Positions 1 to 11,361 of a stretch of DNA of 64,000 nucleotides are shown piece by piece (the stretch's first letter is position 1; every line of letters starts with the position of its first letter). Location of the stretch: contig CM040445.1 of assembly GCA_022749755.1 (NCBI GenBank), forward strand, positions 16,637,182-16,701,181, written 5' to 3'. Source of the DNA: Azadirachta indica (lineage: Eukaryota; Streptophyta; Magnoliopsida; Sapindales; Meliaceae). Both the position numbers and the translations under genes were made by a program. The notes beneath the pieces are model-generated. The model was not told the origin of the DNA and made no database searches. It saw only the letters and a program-made list of their open reading frames with translations.

Positions 1-860
1 GACAGGACCAAAACCAGAGCTGTTTACATTGAGCTTAACATATATAAAGATAATGGTTATAAAAGTGGTATGAAACCTCTTTTCAACTTACTAGCTATGT
101 TTTTGTTGCTTAACCGACAATAGTGCAAATTTGCAAATCGATAAGTTTGCGTAATTTTTTTCTTAATTTCTGAATTTTGCTTAACTTGACTAGAACGAAA
201 ATTATGATTGCGTTGAGTAGTGGTCTTCTGCCTATAAATTCAAATTATTATTTCATAATAAAATACTGAAAAATATAATTTATTAAAAATAACTATTTGC
301 TTAAATAAAATCCAATTAAAAATTTGAAAGAAATAATGTCAATTTATGTTATAACTTACATTCAGTATAATATGTCTAACATTATATAGGCATCAAAAGA
401 TCTAAAGAGATTGAGTTTATTTAATTATACTTTTTCAAACAAGTATAATTAGAATAGTATGGTTCGGGCTCTTCACAATAAACTACTATCAGAGTATAGT
501 TTAATGGTCTGATTGGTTTTATGTGTATATTTCCGCATAAGTGTCAAAATTGTTATAAAATTTGCCTAAGAAGTTTGAGTTTTAAGTGGAACTATGGGGC
601 ATTTTATATAGCTCGAAGTTTTTCAAAATCATATCTAGAGAGAAAGAATCAATTCATTTATAGATACTTCCTCTCTAACTATAAATGGCAAAAATATTCA
701 CGGGCTTAAGCTCGGAGGCCTAACCCATTCAAAGTAGAAATAGGGAAAAGATTTTCTGAAAATATTCGGAGAATTTTTTTCATGGCGGTTATGAAAATGG
801 ATCGGGGACGAAGATGTCCCCCTTTCCCGAACTCGTCCCTGGTCCTAGAATACAATTGTA
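1..860. other. AT-rich stretch without a recognisable gene
   Basis: No coding region I can support; open frames here are short and lack plant exon features. A short GC-rich patch at about 798-850 (with runs such as gatcggggacgaag and cccgaactcgtccctgg) resembles the G/C-rich ends of some plant repeats, but I cannot assign it. The repeated module shared with 16.35 kb begins near 860. Confidence 0.5.
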
Positions 861-1385
861 TCCATTATTTTCAGCAAAATCTTCTACTGTCTTCTTTAGG
901 TTTTCTTTGGTTCTGAGAGAAAGATCGAGAATCTTAATCTCACGAAGACAAGTTCTTCTCGAAAGATCCTAGTTCTACAGCAGCTTTGGTGTCAGAGCGA
1001 CAGTCGTACCCTCAACTCTCTGGCAACAAAGTGGATAGTAGCAACGAAGTTGGTAGTAGTGAGCACGACATGAAAGCTTTGTGGAGTGCTATTAGAGACC
1101 TAGAGCGGCAGTTTGAACCTAAGTTTGTTGCATTCATGATGCAGATACACCAAACTCTGCAGCAAATTAACAACAAAGGAAGAGATGAGGAAAAGGATGA
1201 CGGAGCCGTGGAGGAGATATAACTTTGCCACCACCATCGCAGCACCGCAATTATTGACCACGAAATCGATGGATTTATCGAACTGGGTCTGTAGGATTTG
1301 AAAAATACGAAGACGATTTCGTCCATCGAATATTCCGATAATGACGAAGACATCGGAGCTTGGTTTTTGACTTTCTTTACAATAT
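860..1385 (+). mobile_element. LTR-retrotransposon 5' fragment: LTR end, tRNA primer site and gag N-terminus (copy 1)
   Basis: At 987-998 the sequence TGGTGTCAGAGC matches the usual plant primer-binding site TGGTATCAGAGC, complementary to the 3' end of initiator-Met tRNA. It is followed by an open frame to 1,222 encoding a charged helical segment (residues like MKALWSAIRDLERQFEPKF), the style of a retrotransposon gag N-terminus. There is no ATG at the frame start, because it reads through the primer site; the first Met is near 1,070. No protease, reverse transcriptase or second LTR follows. The same fragment recurs at 16,350-16,895 with the same downstream sequence, so the insertion is older than that duplication. 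Which superfamily it belongs to is not resolved. Confidence 0.65.
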
Positions 1386-2230
1386 ATAGATCAATGTCCA
1401 AATATAAACTTATAAAATTGCAAACCATACATTTATATTACATTAATGAAAATTTTTCTGGCATATTATGACTGAAAATTAAATATTTTATTCAAATTAA
1501 TTATATTTAATAGAGTAATAATACAGTTCCCTAGCTTTCAATAGTGATATGGCTGGTATTAATTAAATAGTGAGGAGAGTTTTTTTTTTTTGGGTCTAAT
1601 ATCTTTTATCTATTAGATAAAATTATTTTAAAAATTGTTGAATTTATCATTTAATTGATGAGAAAAAAATGAGATAATTACTTAAGATATAGTATTACTT
1701 TCTTTAATATACTTATGAAATTGTTGAACTAATTCTCACAATAAACAATCATTTATGTCCTATGCAAAATCATATTAGAATATAATGAACTAAATACCTC
1801 TTTAGTATGGTGTGAATCATTTGAATCCCAAATCTCCTATAATCTTGAAGAGATTTTATCTACAAAACTAATCTAATGTATTTTGATCATAAAAGAGAGA
1901 TAATTATATTTGTAAATTGACTTCTTATCATCAGACACTGCACAAGTCTTAATTATACTTTTATATATTAAAATCAAGTTTTATATTCATAGTTACTAAA
2001 ATTAAATGATTGTCCAAAACTCCATTAAAAAACTAATGGTTTGTTAATGATAAGTAAGTACTTATTTTATTAAAACAAAATACTTTTATACTCTAATAAT
2101 TATTTTATTTTTATCTTTTTATTGATAAAATAACAATTATTTTTGTAAATCCCTTATTTTATTATTATTTTGGTTTTCTATTTTGTCTATTGCAAAAATT
2201 AAAAAACTTGTAGTTAAAAAACAAAAATAC
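1386..2230 (+). repeat. Resistance-gene upstream block, orphan copy A
   Basis: This stretch aligns by eye with 16,896-17,340 (B), 52,480-53,220 (C) and 56,010-57,085 (D). Shared landmarks are the run ending agtgaggag, the phrase aaacaatcatttatgtcc and the later phrase tttgtctattgcaaaaatt. In B and D the block leads into an NBS-LRR coding region. Here it ends in unrelated AT-rich DNA with no resistance gene, so it is probably a remnant of a duplicated gene that was lost. It shares with B the retroelement fragment immediately upstream. Confidence 0.7.
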
Positions 2231-3065
2231 TTTTTTCTTTTTTCTATCTTTTTTATTATTTTTCGGATGATTTTTGCTTAATATATCATAGCCATGGGAA
2301 TAACTAGCAAGGCAAAGCAAAGGTTGGAATGTAATGTAATTGCTTGCTTTTTTGTTACAAGTTATCAATTTATTATTTACTATTCTCATAAAAGGATGCT
2401 TCCTGCTGCTAGAGAAAGAATGAAAAATCTTTTTATTATACAGAAAAATTAGGCTTTTTAGGATAAAATACCTATTACATAACTCTCTAGCTTTCTAACT
2501 TATTAGGATAAGATGCCTAGCAAATAAATTTTAGTCTTCCTATCTTCCTAAGAAGGGATTCTTATGACATGACTTTTGGGTTCAGTAGCTTTCTAGGAGG
2601 GGTTCCTACGACATGGATATGCATAGGATGACTTTTTCTTCTTTCAAAATTACCCATATTTATTACTACAATTAATAATGTCATTAACATTTATTGTTTT
2701 ACTAACTTTTGACATTTTTTTTGTGATACTTAAAATTTTTGTAAATATGTTGCTTATTTTTGAAATTTTTATATTTTATATGTATAAAAGTTTTAATTTA
2801 AAAAATTTGAATTGAATAGAAAATAATTACATTTGTAATCAAATTTATATTATTAGAATTTTTTTAAAATTATAATATTAAAATAGAATTGTTGTTCCTT
2901 CATTCAATTATAAAGAAACTAATAGTAACAAAAATATATTTAAATAGCTGTTAAAAATAAAATTATTATTAAATTATACAATTATTTTATATCAATAATA
3001 ATAATTTGAAAAATAATATTTTCTAATAATATACATTAAATATATTTCAGTTATATAATTTAGAG
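2231..3065. other. AT-rich intergenic stretch
   Basis: Nothing recognisable. A short near-duplication occurs at about 2,500-2,620 (phrases aggatgcttcctg, gggttcctacgacatg), but no coding frame with exon features is visible on either strand. Confidence 0.4.
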
Positions 3066-3135
3066 AGTAATGGAGTTGTTGTAGTGGTAAGGTAATGATT
3101 CAAATTTTGGAAATTCTGTCTTCAATTAGTAAGAA
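3066..3135 (+). mobile_element. Possible tRNA-derived SINE head
   Basis: The run gttgttgtagtggtaagg resembles a pol III A box (TRGYNNARNGG). About 20 bases on, gattcaaatttt is a degraded match to a B box (GGTTCGAANCC). This arrangement is typical of plant tRNA-derived SINE heads. No poly(A) tail or target duplication is certain, so this is tentative. Confidence 0.25.
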
Positions 3136-4336
3136 TTACAAAATTTTTTTTAATTAAAAAAGTCAAAGTGGTCAAGACGAGGTCGGGGTCCCTTGAGGAT
3201 ATCCCGGCCTGTCTTGAATTTGGCCTAACTTAATAGAAAATAATTTTTTTTTACCTACTCTCTTTATTTTTTATGTAAAAATTTTATTTTGCCCTCATTC
3301 TAACTTAGTAAATTGTGATAGGATATTTTAGTAAAAATATGTTATATATGTATGTGCATGTCCTAATTTTTTTAAAAAAAGAAATACCCATATTTACTCT
3401 TATAGACTTTCTAAATTTTTTTTCCAATTAATATATTTAAAAATAAGAATAAAATTTCAAAATAAATGCAAATTCTAAACAAAATCAAACCCTAAATTCT
3501 GCATATAGCAACAAAAGTCACCAGCCACTCAAAATTCTAATCTTCTTCACACACATTTTTAGCTCAAAACAAATGCAAATACCAAACAAAATAAAACTCG
3601 AAATTGTAGATCTAGCATCAACATTCACTAGCCACCCTACATTCTCGCCTTCTCCTTCTCATGCAAGTTATATGCCTTAACGAAGCTAATTAGTTGTTGT
3701 CATCTAACCACCACTAAAAGCCTGTGTCACCTGACCACCACCCACCATAGCGACAACGTCACTCACCTTCTCCTCCAGACTTCGGCAACAGCTTTTTACG
3801 AAGGTTTCATAAAGGTTTTAAATTTCATATAGATAAAGTTTTAATTCATATTTGTATACCCATACTAGCTATCATTGAAAGACAGTTGAATCAGCTGACA
3901 GTCAAAGAATTTGCCTTGTTTGACTAACCCAACACCTTCTCAATCTTTCTTTTTTCCTCGATCTTTATCTTTTCATTTCCTACATACTGTTTTGAAAAAA
4001 CTTAAGTAAATAAAAATTGAATAAAACAACAAGAGAGAGAAAGAGTTGGTGTTGCAAGGTAAAGTGACGAGAATACAAATGGTACGTATGCAAGCATGTT
4101 TGGGGTAAAATGTTAGTCCAATCCTTAAATTAATGGTTAATGCTAATGGTGTCAAATTTCAAGGGAGCTACCTATTAATTATGTCATACTTTCTCTATAT
4201 ATGGCTTTGACAAACCTTAGGAAAAGTATGTGAAAATTTATCGTAGGACTATTGTAACCCTAGTCGCTTAATCTTTGATGTAAATTTTCCATGTATATTT
4301 TCTTATAAAATATATATATATATATATACTCATATA
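3136..4336. other. AT-rich stretch with C/A-rich segment, no gene
   Basis: Around 3,600-3,800 there is a C-rich stretch (caccaccactaaaagcc, ccaccacccaccatagcg). A stretch of similar flavour lies at 26,200-26,400 inside a TIR element, so it may be a transposon remnant. No supported coding exon. A TA-rich microsatellite lies at about 4,307-4,327. Confidence 0.35.
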
Positions 4337-4349
4337 CACTACTAGAAAA
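4337..4349 (+). mobile_element. Possible CACTA-transposon terminus
   Basis: CACTACTAGAAAA matches the canonical end of En/Spm (CACTA) elements. I found no matching inverted terminus in the window, so this may be an orphan end or chance. Confidence 0.3.
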
Positions 4350-6560
4350 TTTAGTTATAGATAAATTTATTCAAAAATTTAGTTGGGAGTACCAATGTGG
4401 AAGTTTAATTAGGTTTGTTTCTGACCGGGTGTTGAAAATTTAATATAGAAGAGTTTAGCCTATTTTTTATAAACATCCTACAGAAAAGAAAAAAAAAAAG
4501 ACAAACCTACGAATCTCTTGACGTTAGAAGAATAAGAAAGAATGAACATTCAATTTTAATTAATATATCAAAAATCCGGCAGCATCTCCCCTATATTTTC
4601 ACTACAACAGCTTGCAATCAACATGAAAATATGTCAAAGGAAAAAAAAATTCCAACATTCACCCAAACTCCTAGGAACTTCTCGTCCTTAAATGCACTCA
4701 GTCCATCTCCAAAATATATTTATATTTATACACACATACATCAGTATTGGTAAATCAAGTCGCCGGCCAACAATTTAGTAATCATCCATTGAAATTCACA
4801 CTTACTAAAGATAATATATAACAGTATCCATAATCCATAGGAAAAGAGTAATTCATAAGTGTCTAAAAGTAAGTCATTTACATATATTTTACAAGATGTT
4901 ATTGCATCATTATTGAACATAAATGTCCTTATTTGTACATAAATTGTGAATTTCATTGCTATAACTTTAATTTGCATGTTTTCATAATCTAAAACTCAAA
5001 TACATGCAAATTCGTATAATTGTACACGATGATATGAGTATGATACTTTGATTGACGTATTAATGTAGCGTATTTTTATATATAGGTGTAAAAGAAGTGC
5101 AAGTTGCAATTAAAGATTTAAATTATCCACTTGCATATAACTCACTTAAGCATGAATCAGTGCCATGACCATAACTTTGTGTAAACATCTCCAAATGCAA
5201 TGATTTTTGTTGCAAGTGAAACTTGACTCAATTATGCACATTAATATTGGACAACTTTGTCCAAATTCAGAATGGATCGACATAGAAAGTGTGAAGAATT
5301 ATAATGAAACATGGTTTGTTCATGTGCATACTGGGATTATGAACACCTTTCTATCATTTGACTATAACTTTCTAAATACTATACCAATTGAGTTGATTCT
5401 TAAAGCAATGGAACCATGAGAAAGACAACAACTTTTGTTTTATGCATAATTTCCAATTCATGAATCTGGGCTATCTACATTGGCTATCATTTCGGAAATG
5501 GCTATCAAAATTGCAATTTGAGCATGCTTTACCTTTTTTATCACATCTCACGTTACTCACATCAAAATGACATGATTCTTGAAATATTAGAAAGCTTATT
5601 CAATTATCCACAATTCGTATGAAGACCACTTTCTCCAATTCGGTGAGAAATCTATGACTTGCATGACGAATCTACAACTTGCATGTGTTCAAGTCACATG
5701 TAAAGCTTCCTTGAATTTGCCTAGAGCAACTATAATTTTGATAGTGTTAAGGGGATCCTTTTGGGCACCCTTTTGAGGGTTCTCTTTGTTTTACTGCCCT
5801 TAGGGGAAGTACTCTCTTTATTTCTCTTCTCTTAATGGAGTAGTCCTTTCTTTGCTTTGCTCTTCTCCTTAATTAGTGTAATATATGTGTTCGTTTCATC
5901 CTTCATACCAATTAATTTTCACCAAGGGTTTGAAGAAGATGATCAATCAATTCAAAACCTTGAAGTAAATCTTTGATGAAGATAACTTTTATTTTCTTTT
6001 ATGTTTGTTTTGCAATATGTTTAGACCTTCATATTTGGTTTCATTAATTTGAACTAAATAATGAAAGGACAAATTTATTGTGGGCCTTTGGCTTCGCTAC
6101 TGTAACTGGGTTGATTATTTTGTGAGTTATAGTTAATAAATGTTTAAGATTATTTCTTGTTCATTATTCTTCATACTTTTGATTATGAATTATGGATTGG
6201 CCACTTATAATTGGTTATTAACGTTAACAAATGGGAATTCAGGTTGTAGACACATCATCTTACTTTCATTAAACTATCCTGAACAAGTGTTTCAATTAAA
6301 TCCATTAAGTTTGTTTGATTTAAATGGCCATCTGATTTTGTTAATATGCCAATTAATTAATTAGAAGCCTCACATCAAGGATATACTTAATTGATTGTAA
6401 GTGAGAATTTTGCCATGATCATTGGGATTTTCTAGTTTTAGTGGAAAGATTAATAATCTAAACATCGGAATATTTAATTTAATTCATATAATACTTCAAT
6501 AGATGAGTAGAAAGCTAGCCGACTCCCAATTTATTTAATTGTTTTTCTTAATTTCATTTT
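4350..6560. other. AT-rich stretch without a supported gene
   Basis: The longest open frame (5,207-5,419, plus strand, 70 codons) shows no motif I recognise and no splice context. The DNA at 5,100-5,750 has less biased base composition than its surroundings and could be a decayed transposon, but I cannot name it. Confidence 0.35.
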
Positions 6561-6564
6561 CTTT

Positions 6565-7235
6565 ATATTTTTTAAAATTATTAATAGTACCTTTTTAACA
6601 ATAAATCACTGTTAAAAATAATGGTAAACAGTAAAATAACACATTTACTCTTACTATAATTAATACTATAATGGTAATATTTCAATTTTATCTACTAATT
6701 TATTGACAATCTTCATAAATAACATCAATTTTTTTAAATAATCATCACCAATGCCCCTTTTAACACTAAATCACCACTAAAACTTAAAAAAATTAATTAG
6801 TTAATTAATTTATTAATTAATAAAAATTAACTAATTAATAAATAAAATTAACTAATTAATTTTTAAGTTTTATATTAGTTTTTTGTGATATTTTGTTAAT
6901 TTAATTAATATATAAATAATTTATTTTTAATAAAATATACATTACAGATTATACATATAGAGTTAATTTTGTATTTTTGTTATACAAAATTATTTTGGTC
7001 TTTGCACACATTGTATTAATTACAATAAGGATAAAGTGTTAAAAGGGACATTGTTTATTTTTTTAAAAAAAAATAGAAGTTTTTTGTGAAGCTTATCAAT
7101 AAATCAGTGGATAAAATTAAAAAATTACCATTATAGTATTAACTATAATAAAAGTAAATGTGTTATTTTCCTGTTTACTATTATTTTTAATGGTAATTTA
7201 GTGTTAAAAGGATACTGTTATGACTTTTAAAAAAT
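6565..7235. mobile_element. MITE-like element with long terminal inverted repeats
   Basis: The left arm (about 6,565-6,720, with aaaataacacatttac and tactataatggtaat) is the reverse complement of the right arm (about 7,085-7,235, with gtaaatgtgttatttt and attaccattatagta) over roughly 140 bases. The centre near 6,790-6,860 is rich in attaatt and has no coding capacity. Long arms, small size and no ORF fit a non-autonomous DNA transposon. A partial extra arm-like piece follows at about 7,245-7,290. Target duplication is not clear. Confidence 0.65.
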
Positions 7236-7290
7236 TAAAATTATTTATAAAAATTGTTAATAACAATAATTTAGTGGATAAAGTTAAAAA

Positions 7291-8286
7291 TTATTCTTTT
7301 TTTTAACGAATAATGGGCTTTTATAAGTTCTTGGGCCATTTAAATACTTAGACCTAAAAGATTAGCCCAACGAGATGATACAAGGTTCCATTTCAGTTTT
7401 CAAATTAACGAAATGCATTACTTATTTATTTTTTTAAATTAAGGACAGGTTGGAGGAATGCTCTTTTTCACACAAGTTTTGTATAGATTTTCAACAAATT
7501 GTAAGAACAAATTTAAAGAGACGAATCTTTTCCTCGTACGAATTTTTGAAGAATTTCTAAAATTGAGAATGAAATTGTATTCAACAAATTTTTATTGTAG
7601 AAAAAATTATGGACAAAGTAGAGAGTAATTCATAATGACATCATTATAGGATCCAATTTTTTAAAATATTAATTTGATTAGTTATGACATATTATTAGTT
7701 TGCCATATAAATTAACCTTAATTTTGAGAAAGATTGTCTTAGATATTGAAAAGAATTTTCAATATTTCACTTAATTTTTATAATTTTGACACATTAATTA
7801 TTAACCTTGTGTAAATAGAAATAAACTATCTAAAGGACATAGTTCACTTAAACCTGAACCTGTAACATGTTAAGTGTTTTCTTAAAATTAGTTATAATTT
7901 ACTTTAAATAATTCCATGATATTAATTATTTAAATTTAGAAAAAAAAAAGTTATGTTGTTGAGCCTAAGTAGCCGATTTTTTTGTGCAAGTTAATCATCT
8001 AGTAAATTACAACTAATTTAATGATTAAAGCTAAGGTTGGCTGTTATTTGTAATGTTTATGAATATTTTCTTTTTTTTTTTTTGGTTTCATGTTTGTTAT
8101 TGATATTTTTGAATTTTTAATTTGTGACAATAAATTGTTAAATAGGTTGATACTTTAATATTTGCAGTTTTAAAATTAAATTAAATTATATTTTAAAAAT
8201 TAGTCGGAAATTAAGATTTTTACTACAAAAGAAAAATAATTTTTAAATAGAAGGCATTTTGGAAAAAAAATTAAGGGAAATTAATA
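7291..8286. other. AT-rich intergenic stretch
   Basis: I see no coding frame, RNA gene or clear repeat here. Confidence 0.4.
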
Positions 8287-10400
8287 TATACCTCTAGTAA
8301 AGTTTGGAAAATGTACACCTAGATAAAAGGTCTGAAGAAATACACATATACCTCTTCTATACCATTGATTGACCACATTGGTTGTCACTTGACTATTAAT
8401 TTCGGAGGCAATTAAGTAAAATATATCTTCTCCCTCTTATATTTTTTTTCTTATCTTTTTATTTAAAAAATAAATCAAAAATTAAAAAATTACTAGAGTT
8501 GAACATCTTAATTATCCAACAAATCTAAATTAAGCAAGAGTGGTGAACTTGATAATACTTCAACTAAAATTTGGATATACAATTAAAAATTTTCTAATTA
8601 TTTTATTAGTTTTAAATATTAAACAAATTTAAAGTTAAATTTCCAATTTTTTAATCTAAATTTAAAGTGTTAACGGTATTATAGTCATTTTAATTAACAG
8701 TGTTAGTCAACGGACGGTCTAGGTCGAGATGGCAACAAATAAGTTACAGTACTAATACCTCAATATCCATATCCATATCCTATAAAAAATTTTATATTCG
8801 TATTCTTTCCATATCTTCTACAAATATTTTATTTAATTATTCATATCCTCTTAAATAGATATTTATCAATATTCATATCATAACAAATATTTATAAAATA
8901 TATCCATATCCTAATAAAAAACAGTAAACTCAAAAAAAATTTAAATTTGTAATTTAATTTTCAATATTTTAAAATAAATATATCATATTAATAAATTAAA
9001 TTAAAATTAAAATAATTTTATTATTATTCTAAGATAGAATTTTAAAACTAGTCATACAAATGCTATAGCGATAGTTATCATCTTTTCAGTTGTAATCAAA
9101 TTAACCAAAATAACAAAAATACTAAGATAACTTACCTAAAAGTTGCATCGCGCTAACGACTTTAGACAGTGCATTAATTTCTTCTTAAATATACATTTTT
9201 TTTTCTATGAAACTACAATGGGACAACAATATTGGGGAGCCAAAAAAAAAAAAAAAACTCTTTTCTTCTCTTATACTACTAGTATAGCAAGAAATTGAAA
9301 ATCGATTCTTCTATGTATAATTTAGAGATTCCACAAAACTTTGATTGACCAATGAAAAATCAAAACATCAGTGTGGAGACTAGATATTTGAATTAAATCT
9401 AAACGATGTGACGCAATCCAAATATCTTCACTTTTCACCTAACATATATTATAATTCAATTGATCAATTGCTTTAATTAAATCATCCACTTTTTCTCCCA
9501 TGCTTAAAATTTTCACAAAAAGATATTCGTCAATTTAGTTACAAATTTATAGATTATTTCAAATAAATAATCTGTAAATAACTTATTTTACAATTAATAG
9601 ATGATAAATAATTTTTCTAATATGTAATCTCCAAACAAAAGTTTAGAAAAAAATAATTAAAAGAGAAGGATATATATACTCATATAATTGTATATCCCAA
9701 AAAGAGTAAATAGTATATCATAAATTAATTAAATATAATAAATTAATTAGAATTTTCATAGACATTAGAATATATATTTAATATTATAAAATGGCATAAT
9801 AATATATTGTTCATTGTCACTACATGTATCCTAATAATATAATAATAAATTAATTAAATTGGTGGTCTATATAATAACATGGGAATCATTGCAGCATATT
9901 CTAATTTTTAGGTATTATATATTCCTAGCAATATAATATAAAATCAATAAAGTTAATAAGCATACAAATTAAATCATACTTACGTATTATAACAAAAATT
10001 ATATTACAAAGAAAAACATTTAGAGTTGCTTCTAATTGGTATTTTATATTAGATACAAAACCATGTCATTTTGATAATTTAATTAGAAAAATAGTAAAAT
10101 AGATATCCCATGCAGACATTCGCAGGATATTTAAAAATATTCATATTCTATTCATATCTTATACGATATTATATGTTATTACTATATCGTATCAATATTC
10201 TATTTTACAATATTCAGATTCTATCAACATTTTATTTTATAATATCCATATCCTATTCATTATGATAGGATACAAATGACTATCCACAAAATGTTATTTG
10301 TTGCTATTTCTAGATTTAGGGAAGGTATGTGTTCATTTTTTTAAACCTTTAATTTATATATAGATTTTCTAAACTTTTGAGAAGGTATGTGTTGATTTTA
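8287..10400. mobile_element. Outer TIR element interrupted by a second element
   Basis: The segment 8,287-8,360 (with cctctagtaaagtttgg) is an imperfect inverted copy of 10,320-10,400 (with ctaaacttttgagaagg). Both ends carry AGTTTGG/AAACTT-type motifs next to an acct/aggt box. The interior is mostly another element (8,718-10,315). No transposase frame is visible. A related insertion may lie at 33,365-34,030. Ends are approximate. Confidence 0.4.
8718..10315. mobile_element. Nested hAT-like non-autonomous element
   Basis: The left end reads tctaggtcgagatggcaaca and the right end, reverse complemented, reads tctagaaatagcaacaaata, so both share TCTAG...TGGCAACAAATA-type termini. Just inside each end the motif tatccatatcc and variants recur (8,755-8,910 and 10,090-10,270). 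Such subterminal repeats are common in plant hAT-like elements. No transposase is encoded. Superfamily assignment is inference. Confidence 0.45.
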
Positions 10401-10404
10401 AAAT

Positions 10405-10405
10405 A

Positions 10406-10456
<51 letters not shown>
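10405..10456. repeat. (AAT)n microsatellite
   Basis: About 17 uninterrupted AAT/TAA units. Confidence 0.9.
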
Positions 10457-10458
<2 letters not shown>

Positions 10459-10784
10459 ATTCCTTATATGTCTTTTTACAGCCAAACGAAGGATGCTGTT
10501 TATTTCTCAATTCTTTTTCTTTCCTTTCCCCTTCCCTTTCTTTATTTCTTTCCATTCTTTCAACCAAACACCCTGCTATATAATTTGAAATTGTACAAAT
10601 AGCTTAATTCAAATTATTATTATGCAGCGAAACACTAGGGAAAGGAAAAACACATGCTTTTTACTAAAACAAATTGAAATACAAAATCGAAAACTGAAAC
10701 AATAAAACATGATTTGTTGCATAAATCTTACCAAACATTTCACGACTGAATAGCAGTGAGGGCTGATAAAAATTAAGATACCGG

Positions 10785-11312
10785 TTAACTAAAACATTTC
10801 TTGAGTCGCCCCCAGAGAGAGAGAGTTTTCCCTTTCTTCAGATTTGCTGAAGCACTTGGTACAGACACCGCTGTTGACCGTGTTGTTTGCTGGCTTGGCC
10901 CATTCGGATCAGTTGAAGCGCTTGGTACATACGCCGCTGTAGACCGTGTTGTTTGCTGGCTTGGCCCATTCGGATCGGTTGAAGCGCTTGGTACATACAC
11001 CGCTGTAGACCGTGTTGTTTGCTGGCTTGGCCCATTCGGATTTGTTGACGCACTTGGTACAGACACCGCTGTTTGCTGGCTTGACTGATTCGAATAGATT
11101 GGATTGTTTTGGAAAGAGGCTAATATAGCCTCCAACTGCTTTGAACCTTTTTGAAAAGGCCGGGATGACTCCGCCCGCCCGTGGAAGGCATAGAGCTTGT
11201 TCTTTTTGGTTTCTTCAGATGATGCAGAAAGTTCATCAATGTGAAAGGCCTCGGTTTCTGGCGTTTCTTCATAATTCAGCTGAAAATTCTGAAAATGAAA
11301 AGAATTATTCAA
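10785..11312 (-). CDS. Unrecognised Ser/Thr/Gln/Pro-rich protein or exon with 22-residue repeats
   Basis: A minus-strand open frame of 175 codons. The likely coding start is a splice acceptor (cattttcag, ending near 11,289) rather than the ATG at 11,312; the frame agrees with both. The N-terminal part is acidic and charged (ETEAFHIDELSASSEETKK). A short QNNPIYSNQSSQ stretch follows, then nearly four copies of a 22-residue unit like SQQTTRSTAVYVPSASTDPN, and a basic tail LSLWGRLKKCFS before the stop. There is no transmembrane segment or domain I know; the protein is probably disordered. The frame just upstream (11,362-11,823) carries a matching QNNQMYS...PLWGRLK ending, so the two are either paralogous tandem genes or two exons of one gene. 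The unbroken repeat frame argues that it is or was translated. Function unknown. Confidence 0.5.
   Translation of the reverse strand: MNNSFHFQNFQLNYEETPETEAFHIDELSASSEETKKNKLYAFHGRAESSRPFQKGSKQLEAILASFQNNPIYSNQSSQQTAVSVPSASTNPNGPSQQTTRSTAVYVPSASTDPNGPSQQTTRSTAAYVPSASTDPNGPSQQTTRSTAVSVPSASANLKKGKTLSLWGRLKKCFS
10855..11100. repeat. 66-bp in-frame minisatellite
   Basis: Units begin at 10,855, 10,921, 10,987 and 11,053 (each at cttggtac), exactly 66 bp apart. The last is shortened by about 12 bp. Because 66 is a multiple of three, the repeat adds 22 residues per unit to the minus-strand protein. Neighbouring units differ at only a few bases. Confidence 0.9.
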
Positions 11313-11361
11313 TTAAAAGTATAAATTTGTTTAATTTTGTCAAAGAAAAAACTTCTTAATA

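Noticed and set aside
1012..1428. 138-codon minus-strand frame opposite the gag-like fragment
   Set aside because: Shadow of the plus-strand gag segment; the duplicate at 16.5 kb does not keep it at the same length.
5207..5419. 70-codon open frame considered as a small gene
   Set aside because: No recognisable motif, splice signal or repeat partner; length is expected by chance in this amount of DNA.
6140..6364. Hydrophobic 74-codon frame as a possible secreted peptide
   Set aside because: No cleavage-site pattern, no homologue recognised, AT-rich low-complexity context.
10801..11088. Plus-strand frame with repeats of VDRVVCWLGPFGS
   Set aside because: Antisense shadow of the 66-bp minisatellite; the minus-strand frame has the charged, hydrophilic composition and the shared LWGRLK ending.
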